Positions 27,445 to 36,639 of a DNA stretch of 40,056 nucleotides are shown here, piece by piece. Position 1 is the stretch's first letter; the number at the start of each line of letters is the position of its first letter. The position numbers were made by a program, and so were the translations under genes. Under the pieces are notes generated by a model. It had not been told where the DNA came from. It made no database searches and saw only the letters and a program-made list of their open reading frames with translations. The DNA is from Microbacterium sp. (GTDB lineage Bacteria > Actinomycetota > Actinomycetes > Actinomycetales > Microbacteriaceae): the NCBI RefSeq assembly GCF_029263575.1, contig NZ_JAJUFV010000009.1, positions 1 through 40,056 on the forward strand, read 5' to 3'.

Positions 27445-28634
27445 GTGGTGCTTCCTCCTGCGCTCTGTGAATCGAAGGCCGATTCATCGGTGACGGCTGC
27501 CCAGATCTCGGTTGCGATCCAGCGTTCGCGCCCACCGCGGCCCCAGCGGCCGGCCGAGCGCAGCCACCCGCGTGCCTCGGCTTTGCGCAGCGCCGCAGAA
27601 GCCGTGGGCTGGCTCACGTCTGCAAAGCGTTGCACTGCCGCGACGGTCACGATGGGATTGCGGAAGACGAGATCGATGACGGATGCCAGCGCGCTGCGGT
27701 CATTGATCGATTGGCGTCGATAGCGTTCGCGTAGCTCGACGAGCGATCGGATGCGTGTGGCTGTCTCGTCTGCTTGTTGCTCGATGCCCAGGCAGAAGAA
27801 CTGCACCCATTCTTCTATCTCGGCGCGCTCACGAACCGCTTGGAGGCGCTGATAATACGTCTCGCGATGACGCTCGAAGTAGCGAGACATCGGCAGAATC
27901 GGTGCGTCGAGAACGTCGTCGATCATGAGCTGAAGGCCGATGAGTACGCGGCCGATCCGCCCATTGCCATCAAGAAACGGGTGGATGGTTTCGAACTGAT
28001 AGTGCGCGAGAGCGGCCCGGATGACGGGCGGCATCTCCGATGGTTCATTGACGAACCGTTCCCAATCGGCGATGGCGTCGCCGAGGCGATCTTGGTGCGG
28101 CGGGATGAACTTCGCAGATTGCGGAGTCGCATCGGGCGATCCGATCCACACAGGCGAGCGCCTGATCTCGCCGGGGGATTTTTCTTCGCTGCGAACGTTG
28201 GTCAGTAGGGTCTTGTGCAACGCGCAGAACAGACGTTGTGTGATCGGCCACTTCGCTAACAGTTGCTGACCCTGATCCATAGAGGTGAGGTAGTTGGCGA
28301 CTTCTCGCAGGTTCTCGTTCTCGATCGGCTCTCCGGCGCTTCGTGCGCTGAGCACGTCGCTGAGTGACGCTTGGGTTCCTTCGATGCGGGAGCTCGAGAG
28401 GGCTTCTGCGGTCATTGAAGGCCCCAGTAGCAATGCGGGATCGCCGAGCAACATGGCAAGGCCAGAAAGTCTGCCGAGTGCGATGTCAGCTCGCGATACG
28501 ATCGATGCCGTTTCGGGTGCGAGGGGCAGCGTTCGGGGGAGATTCGCTGGCAGGAAGAATGGGTGTGGCCATGGGCCGATCGGGTCGTGCACGATCGTGC
28601 CGAACCGTGTGTTGACGAAGTCTTCTCGTTTCAC
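27441..28634 (-). CDS. Fic family protein (class with N-terminal inhibitory helix)
   Basis: HPFLDGNGRIGR Fic motif; SSRIEGT matches the (S/T)xxxE(G/N) inhibitory motif; C-terminal wHTH. GTG start preceded by AAGGAG. Confidence 0.93.
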   Translation of the reverse strand: MKREDFVNTRFGTIVHDPIGPWPHPFFLPANLPRTLPLAPETASIVSRADIALGRLSGLAMLLGDPALLLGPSMTAEALSSSRIEGTQASLSDVLSARSAGEPIENENLREVANYLTSMDQGQQLLAKWPITQRLFCALHKTLLTNVRSEEKSPGEIRRSPVWIGSPDATPQSAKFIPPHQDRLGDAIADWERFVNEPSEMPPVIRAALAHYQFETIHPFLDGNGRIGRVLIGLQLMIDDVLDAPILPMSRYFERHRETYYQRLQAVRERAEIEEWVQFFCLGIEQQADETATRIRSLVELRERYRRQSINDRSALASVIDLVFRNPIVTVAAVQRFADVSQPTASAALRKAEARGWLRSAGRWGRGGRERWIATEIWAAVTDESAFDSQSAGGSTT

Positions 28635-28685
28635 CCATTCTCCTTATATCTTTGATGAAAACTCATAAGCTAACGGGGTAGATGT

Positions 28686-29219
28686 CTATATCTTCACCGC
28701 GAAGTTATAAGGTTCCTGCGGTGCTGATGAGTCGGTGAGCCCGTCTTCGGTGACGATCGGGATGCCGTAGTCGCCGGTGAGCACGATCAGATCCCCGGCC
28801 GAGAGCGTGAATGTGGTGGTCGGTGAGCCCCCGGTCGCGCGCGCGGCCACTGAGCCTGTCGAAGCGCCTCCGCTTTCGGTCGCTGAGCCCGTCGAAGCGT
28901 CCGCCACCTGCAGCAGTTCCGCCACCGCAGCCAGGTCGTTCCTCTCATCCTCTGTGAGCACCCCGTCCGCCCAGGCGACCTGCACGAGCGCCCGGCAGTA
29001 CTCCGTGTGAAGACCTTCGACTTCGAACCGACTGAGCCCGAACTCTTCAGCCGCAGATGCGAGCTGTTGCGCTTCGCTGACCGAGATCACCCGGTCGAGC
29101 AGGCAGTGGTCGAGGAGCGCGAGGTATTCCGCTTCGACGCCGGTGGCGCGCGGATGCTTCGCATCGATCGAGATGCGCTGCCGTCTGTACCGAAACGACA
29201 AAACCACGCCGAAACACAC
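28686..29219 (-). pseudogene. Truncated, internally deleted exonuclease/TerB/BRCT-type protein gene
   Basis: RHPRATGVEAEYLALLDHCLLDRVISVSEAQQLASAAEEFGLSRFEVEGLHTEYCRALVQVAWADGVLTEDERNDLAAVAELLQV (TerB-like), then LSAGDLIVLTGD joined to YGIPIVTEDGL, the two ends of a BRCT domain without its middle; no exonuclease N-terminus. Confidence 0.65.
28850..28898. repeat. Two copies of the CTGAGCC(T/C)GTCGAAGCG motif inside the TerB-like ORF
   Basis: Exact copy 28850-28866, one-mismatch copy 28882-28898; encode ASTGS peptides on the minus strand. Confidence 0.8.
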
Positions 29220-29250
29220 GCGAGATCGCGTGGTTTCGGCGTGGTTTTGT
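29198..29250. terminator. 53-nt near-perfect palindrome, probable bidirectional terminator downstream of fbaA
   Basis: ACAAAACCACGCCGAAAC-a-CACGCGA-ga-TCGCGTG-GTTTCGGCGTGGTTTTGT: 18 + 7 bp perfect stem with a single bulged A. Confidence 0.7.
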
Positions 29251-29273
29251 ATTCTCGCGGAAGTCGAGGCAGG

Positions 29274-30302
<1,029 letters not shown>

Positions 30303-30486
30303 GAATGAACTCCTGCGATAGATGAAGCCGGGACAGTGCCACTCTATCGGTGGCGACGATCGGATGCCGTGGCCACTGCCGCGTGCGGCGTCACACTCTG
30401 ACGTGCTGTTAAGAAGTGCGATTCCTTCGCTTGAATTCAGGGGAAACACCGGCAGTTTCATGCCGTGCGGTCGATAAGCTGGCCGC

Positions 30487-31473
30487 ATGGTGAGTCTTAC
30501 GGCCGACATGAGCCCGCTGCGTCCTGATCGAAACCTCGCACTGGAACTGGTGCGTGCGACCGAGGCTGCCTCGATCCGAGCGGTGCCGTTCATCGGTCGC
30601 GGCGACAAGGAGGCCGCTGATGGCGCGGCGGTCGACGCGATGCGCGCGTTCCTCGGCACCGTGAACTTCCAAGGCGAGGTCGTCATCGGCGAGGGCGAGA
30701 AGGACAACGCCCCCATGCTGTTCAACGGCGAGATCGTGGGTTCTGGCCGTGGCCCGGAATGTGACATCGCCGTTGACCCGATCGACGGCACGAGTCTGAC
30801 CGCGGCGGGTCGGCAGAACGCGCTTTCGGTGATCGCTGTCTCTGACCGCGGCACCATGCTCGATGCCTCCAGCGTCTTCTACATGGACAAGCTCGTCACC
30901 GGGCCCGCCGGTGTCGGCGTCGTCGACATCCGCCTGCCTGTCGGCGAGAACATTCGTCGGCTGGCCAAGGCACTCGGCAAGCCCGTCGAGGAGATCGTCG
31001 TCTCGGTGCTGAATCGTCCGCGGCACGACAAGCTCATCGCAGAGATCCGCGAAGCGGGGGCTGGCACCAGGCTCATGAGCGACGGTGACGTCGCCGGTGG
31101 CATCAACGCCGCACGACACGGTGCCCGCACCGACATGTGTGTCGGTGTGGGCGGCAGCCCCGAGGGCATCGTCACGGCGTGTGCGATCAAGGCTCTCGGC
31201 GGACACATTCAGGGACGCATGTGGCCGCGCGATGACGATGAGCGCCAGCGCGGTACCGACGCCGGACTCAAGATCGACCACGTCTACGAGGCCGACGACC
31301 TGGTCAAGGGCGATAACACACTGTTCGTCGCCACGGGGGTGACCGACGGCCAGCTGGTGGCCGGCGTGCGTCGCGAGGGCAACTACGTCTACACCGAATC
31401 GGTGGTGTTGCGCGGGGCGTCGGGCACGCTGCGCCGCATCAACTCGGAGCACCTCGTCTCAAAGTGGCTCTGA
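30487..31473 (+). CDS. glpX: Class II fructose-1,6-bisphosphatase
   Basis: GEVVIGEGEKDNAPMLFNGE, DIAVDPIDGTSLTAAG, GVGGSPEGIVTACAIKALGG. Confidence 0.95.
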   Translation: MVSLTADMSPLRPDRNLALELVRATEAASIRAVPFIGRGDKEAADGAAVDAMRAFLGTVNFQGEVVIGEGEKDNAPMLFNGEIVGSGRGPECDIAVDPIDGTSLTAAGRQNALSVIAVSDRGTMLDASSVFYMDKLVTGPAGVGVVDIRLPVGENIRRLAKALGKPVEEIVVSVLNRPRHDKLIAEIREAGAGTRLMSDGDVAGGINAARHGARTDMCVGVGGSPEGIVTACAIKALGGHIQGRMWPRDDDERQRGTDAGLKIDHVYEADDLVKGDNTLFVATGVTDGQLVAGVRREGNYVYTESVVLRGASGTLRRINSEHLVSKWL

Positions 31474-31571
31474 TGACCGTGGCGGGTCGATCGGTGGCCT
31501 GAGCGCGCTCTTACACTCTTTCTCAGCCATTGCTGGCACAATGGTGGCTGGAACCTCCGGGAGGGTGAGAG

Positions 31572-31865
31572 ATGTCCACGCAGCAGACGCGCAGAGGCAG
31601 TACGTCGACACCGTCGAACACCGTCACCACGAACACGGGGCGCATTCTTCGCATCTCGCCGGACGACGAGGCTGCACGCGCGGCCGCTGCCGCCGCGGCC
31701 ACCGTGGCGCCACCGAACGCCGACCCGGCGCGCCGCACAGACGTGTTGTTTCGCGTGCGCCGCGACGAGGGGCATGAACTCAGCGCCTGGTGGATGATCG
31801 GCGCGTTTCTCGTGAGCTCCGGTCTCGTGATCGCTCTGCTCAGCTGGGTGCCCGGAAACGCCTAA
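31572..31865 (+). CDS. Hypothetical small C-terminal-TM protein
   Basis: Open frame ending LSAWWMIGAFLVSSGLVIALLSWVPGNA; convergent with rmuC, stop codons overlapping. Confidence 0.68.
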   Translation: MSTQQTRRGSTSTPSNTVTTNTGRILRISPDDEAARAAAAAAATVAPPNADPARRTDVLFRVRRDEGHELSAWWMIGAFLVSSGLVIALLSWVPGNA

Positions 31866-33196
31866 CTCTCGGCGATTCGATCGCGTACCGGGCCGAGATC
31901 AGCCTGTGCGGCGTCGTGCCGCTCACTCTCGTCTCGGGTGATTCCGCCGTGGGCGCTGTCGTCGTCGGCTCCCGTTTCCTGCGCGCTCGATTCCTGTGCG
32001 CTCGCGAGTAGCTCGGGCGCGGTGAAGCGACGGCCCGAGGTCTTGATCGCGGCTGGCGCGTCAGCAATGGACGCCGGATCGATCCCGGGGAACTGTCGTG
32101 CCGTCACCAACACCCGACTCTCGAGCGAACCGGCGAACTTGTTGTAGCTGTCGACGGTGCGCTCCAGTGCTCGGCGCAGGTCGTCGGCGTGCCCGGCGAG
32201 GGTTCCGACACGCTCGAACAGTTGCGTTCCGAGCTTGAGCAGATTGCGTGCCTCGGTCGATACCTCTTGTTGCGTCCAGGTGAAGGCGACGGTCTTGAGC
32301 ACCGCCCACAGGTTCACCGGAGAAGCCAGAGCCACACGCTTGCCGAAGGCGTAATCAAGCAGTGTCGGGTCTTCATCGATCGCCGCGGCCAACAGCGACT
32401 CGCTCGGCAAGAAGCAGATGACGAACTCAGGGCTCGCGTCAAGCCCTGACCAGTACGCCTTCTTCGCGAGCGCGTCGATGTGCGCGCGCACGGCTTTGAC
32501 GTGTTTTTGCATGTGCTGCTGTCGCATCGCGGCGTTGGCGTCACTGCCTTCGAGAGCACTGGCTTCGAGATAGGCATCGAGCGGAACCTTTGCGTCGACT
32601 GCGATCGATGTGCCGCCCGCCAGATGGATCACCATGTCGGGGCGCCCCTGGCCGTGATCGGATGAGATGGTCGCCTGCACGTCGAAGTCGACATGTCGGG
32701 TCAGTCCGGCGGCCTCGACGACGCGTCGCAGCTGCGTCTCACCCCAGACGCCCCGTGTCGCGGTCGACCGCAGTGCTCCGGCCAGCGACTCGGTCGTCGC
32801 TCGGAGCGCTTCATCGGACTCTTGCGCGCGGCGCAGCTGTTCAGCGAGCGACCCGAACTGCGTGTGGCGATCTTGTTCGAGCGTGGTCACCTTGTGCTGC
32901 ATCTGCTGCAGCGTCTCGCGCACCGGGGCGAGAGCCGTCAACACGGCGTTCTGCTGCTGTGTCCGCTCGGCCTCAGCGTTTCTCTCATGGCGCGCGTGCT
33001 CGACGGCGTCGCGATACAGGTCGTACTGTCGATCGCGATCATCGCGCACCGCGGCGAGTTCAGCCTGTGCGCGGGCGAGGTCGGTCGCCTGCTGGGTGCG
33101 CTCGTGCGCTGTGCGCGACGTCTTCATGTACCAGCCCACGAAGAAACCGCCCGCGGCGGCCGCGGCGAGGAGGAGAACGATCAGCCAAGCATCCAT
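31862..33196 (-). CDS. rmuC: DNA recombination protein RmuC
   Basis: N-terminal TM, coiled coil, GVWGETQLRRVVEAAGL, VDAKVPLDAYLEA, FVICFLPSESLLAAA. Confidence 0.93.
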   Translation of the reverse strand: MDAWLIVLLLAAAAAGGFFVGWYMKTSRTAHERTQQATDLARAQAELAAVRDDRDRQYDLYRDAVEHARHERNAEAERTQQQNAVLTALAPVRETLQQMQHKVTTLEQDRHTQFGSLAEQLRRAQESDEALRATTESLAGALRSTATRGVWGETQLRRVVEAAGLTRHVDFDVQATISSDHGQGRPDMVIHLAGGTSIAVDAKVPLDAYLEASALEGSDANAAMRQQHMQKHVKAVRAHIDALAKKAYWSGLDASPEFVICFLPSESLLAAAIDEDPTLLDYAFGKRVALASPVNLWAVLKTVAFTWTQQEVSTEARNLLKLGTQLFERVGTLAGHADDLRRALERTVDSYNKFAGSLESRVLVTARQFPGIDPASIADAPAAIKTSGRRFTAPELLASAQESSAQETGADDDSAHGGITRDESERHDAAQADLGPVRDRIAES

Positions 33197-33246
33197 ACCG
33201 CCATGATGCCGCGGGGGTCAGACATTGGCGGGATGCCGCTGGCGGA

Positions 33247-33651
33247 TCAGCGCTGTGCGTACTCGTCGAGAATGGCGCGCATCTCCGGCAACGCGAACTG
33301 ATCGGCGATGGCTGTGGCAGAGAGGCCACCGGCATCCGCATCCGCGCCGGCGTCCAGAAGCATGCGCAGCAGCGTCTCGTTCTTGCGGAACACCGCGCAC
33401 GAGATCGCGGTCTGACCGTTGCCGTTGACGGCGTTCAGATCGGCGCCGCGGCGCACTAGATCGGCGACCGTGTGCTCTTGCTCGGCATACGTCGACACGA
33501 TCAGCACTGTGTCGCCGCGAGGGTTTCGCACGTCGATCGGTACACCCGCGTCGATCATCTCGCCCAGGGGGCCGGTGCGTCCCTGGCGAGCCAGATCGAA
33601 GGTGCCCTCGATGACTTCGAGGCTGACGGGTGAATCGCCGGTGTTCGTCAT
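33247..33651 (-). CDS. Ankyrin repeat domain-containing protein
   Basis: DVRNPRGDTVLIVSTYAEQEHTVADLVRRGADLNAVNGNGQTAISCAVFRKNETLLRMLLDAGAD. Confidence 0.88.
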   Translation of the reverse strand: MTNTGDSPVSLEVIEGTFDLARQGRTGPLGEMIDAGVPIDVRNPRGDTVLIVSTYAEQEHTVADLVRRGADLNAVNGNGQTAISCAVFRKNETLLRMLLDAGADADAGGLSATAIADQFALPEMRAILDEYAQR

Positions 33652-33691
33652 GCTCTCATTGTCGCGCGCGAGCGCTGGGAATGCACGGCGG

Positions 33692-34291
33692 TCAGGCAGC
33701 TTGCTCGGCAGGCTGCGGTTCTGCGGGGCGCGGCCCCGTCACGCGCAGGCTGAGGTTCGCGGCGAGGGCGTCGACGTCCGCAGCATCAGCGCGGTGGGCT
33801 GCGTCGATGACGATCTGGGCGCAGGCGCGAGCATCCGCCAACGCATCGTGGTGCGAGAACTCGGCGAACCCGGCGGCGGCCGCGGCGACCGGCAGGCGAT
33901 AGGAGTCGAGCTCGTACGTCTTGCGTGCGACCTGGAGGCTGCACAGCGACCGGTATGGCGGACAGACATCGCCGGTGACTTCGGCCGCGGTGCGCAGAAC
34001 TTTCATGTCGAAGCCGGCGTTGTGGGCGACGAGCACATCTGCACCGGCGAAGCCACAAAGCCGGTCGAACTGTTCACTCCAGGTGGCGGCGTTCGCGACA
34101 TCCGATGCCTGAATGCCGTGGATCTTGATATTCCATTCCTGGAACTCGTCGTGCCCGGCCGGCGGGCGGATCAGCCACCCGGCCGTCGCGACCACGCGGC
34201 CGTCGCGCACGCGAACGAGTCCGACAGAACACGCGGAGGCAGGGGAGGAGTTCGCCGTTTCAAAGTCGATTGCGGTGAAATCCAGTGGCAC
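33692..34291 (-). CDS. DEDDh 3'-5' exonuclease domain protein (DnaQ-like)
   Basis: FTAIDFETANSS (Exo I), VAHNAGFDMKVL (Exo II), HHDALADARACAQI (Exo III). Confidence 0.9.
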   Translation of the reverse strand: MPLDFTAIDFETANSSPASACSVGLVRVRDGRVVATAGWLIRPPAGHDEFQEWNIKIHGIQASDVANAATWSEQFDRLCGFAGADVLVAHNAGFDMKVLRTAAEVTGDVCPPYRSLCSLQVARKTYELDSYRLPVAAAAAGFAEFSHHDALADARACAQIVIDAAHRADAADVDALAANLSLRVTGPRPAEPQPAEQAA

Positions 34292-34375
34292 CTTCTCACC
34301 CTCTCCCGAGGCGGGCGAGCTCTGGCGCAGACTCGCCGCCGGCTCACGGCATCCGCCCCGGTAGACTCTTACCCC

Positions 34376-35467
34376 GTGGCTCTAACAATCGGAATCGTGG
34401 GTCTGCCCAACGTCGGCAAGTCGACCCTCTTCAACGCACTCACCAAGAATGACGTGCTCGCGGCGAACTACCCGTTCGCGACTATCGAGCCGAACGTGGG
34501 CGTCGTGAACCTGCCCGACTCTCGGCTGAATGTGCTCGCCGACATCTTCAAGAGCGAGCGCATTCTGCCTGCGACCGTCTCGTTCGTCGACATCGCCGGC
34601 ATCGTACGTGGTGCGAGCGAGGGGGAGGGTCTGGGTAACCAGTTCCTCGCGAACATTCGTGAAGCGGATGCCATCGTCCAGGTCGTGCGCGGATTCAATG
34701 ACGATGACGTCGTGCACGTCGACGGAGCGATCAATCCGCAGGGCGACCTCGAGACCATCAACGCTGAACTGATGCTCGCCGATCTGCAGACCATCGAGAA
34801 GGCGATCCCGCGGTTCGAGAAAGAGGTGCGGGGCAAGAAGCTCGACCCCTCGGTGCTCGAAGCGGCGAACGCCGCGAAAGATGCTCTGGAACGCGGCGTG
34901 CTGCTGTCGGTGAGCGGCATCGACCTCGCGCCGATCAAAGAGCTCGGGCTGCTCACCGCGAAGCCGGTCATCTTCGTCTTCAACGTCGACGAGTCGGTGT
35001 TGACGGATGCTGCGCGCAAAGCCGAACTCGAAGCGCTGGTCGCGCCAGCGAAGGCGATCTTCCTCGATGCGAAGATCGAATCAGAGCTCATCGACCTCGA
35101 CCCCGAGGACGCCGCGGAACTGCTCGAGGCGACAGGGCAAGACGAATCAGGCCTCGACCAGCTCGCCCGCATCGGCTTCGACACCCTGGGGCTTCAGACC
35201 TACCTGACCGCGGGTCCCAAAGAAGCGCGCGCCTGGACGATCGGCAAGGGCTGGAAGGCGCCGCAGGCCGCGGGCGTCATCCACACCGACTTCGAAAAGG
35301 GCTTCATCAAGGCTGAAGTCATCTCATTCAACGACCTCGTCGAGACCGGTTCTGTGGCCGAAGCGCGCGCCAAGGGCAAAGCCCGCCTCGAAGGCAAGGA
35401 CTATGTGATGCAGGACGGCGACGTGGTTGAGTTCCGTAGCGGATTAACCTCTGGCGGCAAGAAGTGA
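34376..35467 (+). CDS. ychF: Redox-regulated ATPase YchF (Obg-like)
   Basis: GTG start at 34376: VALTIGIVGLPNVGKSTLFNALTKNDVLAANYPFATIEPNVGVV; upstream extension of ORF 33419 is antisense and rejected. Confidence 0.95.
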   Translation: MALTIGIVGLPNVGKSTLFNALTKNDVLAANYPFATIEPNVGVVNLPDSRLNVLADIFKSERILPATVSFVDIAGIVRGASEGEGLGNQFLANIREADAIVQVVRGFNDDDVVHVDGAINPQGDLETINAELMLADLQTIEKAIPRFEKEVRGKKLDPSVLEAANAAKDALERGVLLSVSGIDLAPIKELGLLTAKPVIFVFNVDESVLTDAARKAELEALVAPAKAIFLDAKIESELIDLDPEDAAELLEATGQDESGLDQLARIGFDTLGLQTYLTAGPKEARAWTIGKGWKAPQAAGVIHTDFEKGFIKAEVISFNDLVETGSVAEARAKGKARLEGKDYVMQDGDVVEFRSGLTSGGKK

Positions 35468-36583
35468 CTACATCGGCTGGTGGGCCACGAGTCTTCGTGT
35501 CTCACGCCAATGCGGATCGTTCTTACGTAGACAAGTTTGTGAACAGCATCTTGATTCGCGGCGCCGAACTGCGGTCAGCTGACATTTTCTACACCTCGGC
35601 CGCAGATACCGGTGTGGGTTCAGGTAAGAATCTGATGGAGACGGTTCGCAACGAGGCTGGTAGCTCCCAGCTCGTGATCGCTATGGTGACACCCGTTTAC
35701 CAGACGCGACCTGTGTGCGTGGCGGAGTTGGGGGCGGCATGGGCTCGCGGCGTCCTCTTTCCGGTGATGGCCCCGGGAATGAAACGGTCGGAGTTGGAAG
35801 GTGTGCTTCCTGGCCTGTTGATAAAGGCTGTTGATGACGACGATGTTCTTGACGAGATCTCCGACCGTCTCAGCGGCCTGGGCTATGGGTTCAGCGCAAG
35901 CTCTTTCGGGGTTGGTAAGGCGGATTGGAAGTCGGCGATGCGGGGCGACCCAGGTGTCGCCAAGTTGGCTCCTAGTCCAAGTCTCGACCAACTGAAGCGG
36001 GTAGAGGCTGAGCTTGACAGCACCCGGTTAGCGCTTGATCAGACTCGTCAGGAGCTCGAAGAACAGCGCCTACGCAATGACAAGCTAAGTCGCGCGAAGT
36101 CGGCCGCAGAAGTCCTCGACGCCGACCTGCCTTCAGATGAGCGGGAACGATTCGCCGCGCTCCGAAGCCAGGCGGTGAAGGCACTCGACAATGTAAGCAA
36201 TCCCGTCATGGAGTGTATTTGGCACGAGATCTCTGGCGTCGAAATGTATCTACCGAATCGTATGGACGACGAGCGGTTACACGACGAGATCCTTCGTGAG
36301 GTGAAGGATGGTCGGTTGAACCTAGACGAGGAAACAAATGAGGTTTCCGCGGACCCGGAGTTCGAAGAGGTAGGGATCGCTCTCGCTGCTACAGCCGCGC
36401 TCAACGAGTATCTGGATGAGCAAGACCGCAGCGAGCCGTTCGTTGACTGGTTTAAGAAAGAGTTCAAGACCCCGATGAATCTGTCGAAGAAGGGATGTTG
36501 GAATGCGATCATCTGACAATGCCTTCAACGGCGGCCACATCGTGGAGTTCCGTAGCGGAATCACCTCTGGGAGCAAGAAGTGA
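35429..36583. mobile_element. Putative TIR cassette inserted at the ychF 3' end, bounded by 39-bp direct repeats
   Basis: 35429-35467 gagttccgtagcggattaacctctggcggcaagaagtga vs 36545-36583 gagttccgtagcggaatcacctctgggagcaagaagtga, 35/39 identical. Confidence 0.6.
35464..36516 (+). CDS. TIR domain-containing protein with coiled coil and uncharacterised C-terminal region
   Basis: VFVSHANADRSYVDKFVNSIL...SSQLVIAMVTPVYQTRPVCVAELGAAWARG; coiled coil LKRVEAELDSTRLALDQTRQELEEQRLRNDKLSRAKS. GTG overlaps ychF TGA. Confidence 0.88.
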   Translation: MTTSAGGPRVFVSHANADRSYVDKFVNSILIRGAELRSADIFYTSAADTGVGSGKNLMETVRNEAGSSQLVIAMVTPVYQTRPVCVAELGAAWARGVLFPVMAPGMKRSELEGVLPGLLIKAVDDDDVLDEISDRLSGLGYGFSASSFGVGKADWKSAMRGDPGVAKLAPSPSLDQLKRVEAELDSTRLALDQTRQELEEQRLRNDKLSRAKSAAEVLDADLPSDERERFAALRSQAVKALDNVSNPVMECIWHEISGVEMYLPNRMDDERLHDEILREVKDGRLNLDEETNEVSADPEFEEVGIALAATAALNEYLDEQDRSEPFVDWFKKEFKTPMNLSKKGCWNAII

Positions 36584-36639
36584 TCAACTCGAGAAACTCC
36601 TGCCCCTTCCCGTCGAGCGCCTACTAGCCTTGCAGCGCC

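Noticed and set aside
29198-29250. Palindrome as an integron attC site
   Set aside because: The stem is almost perfect, without the characteristic unpaired bases and R/L box arrangement, and there is no integrase or cassette array.
31862-31865. Overlapping convergent stop codons of 31572-31865 and rmuC as special antisense regulation
   Set aside because: Short convergent overlaps are common in compact actinobacterial genomes; no further evidence.
33419-34375. N-terminal extension of the ychF ORF
   Set aside because: Antisense to the ankyrin and exonuclease genes; YchF homology begins at the GTG at 34376.
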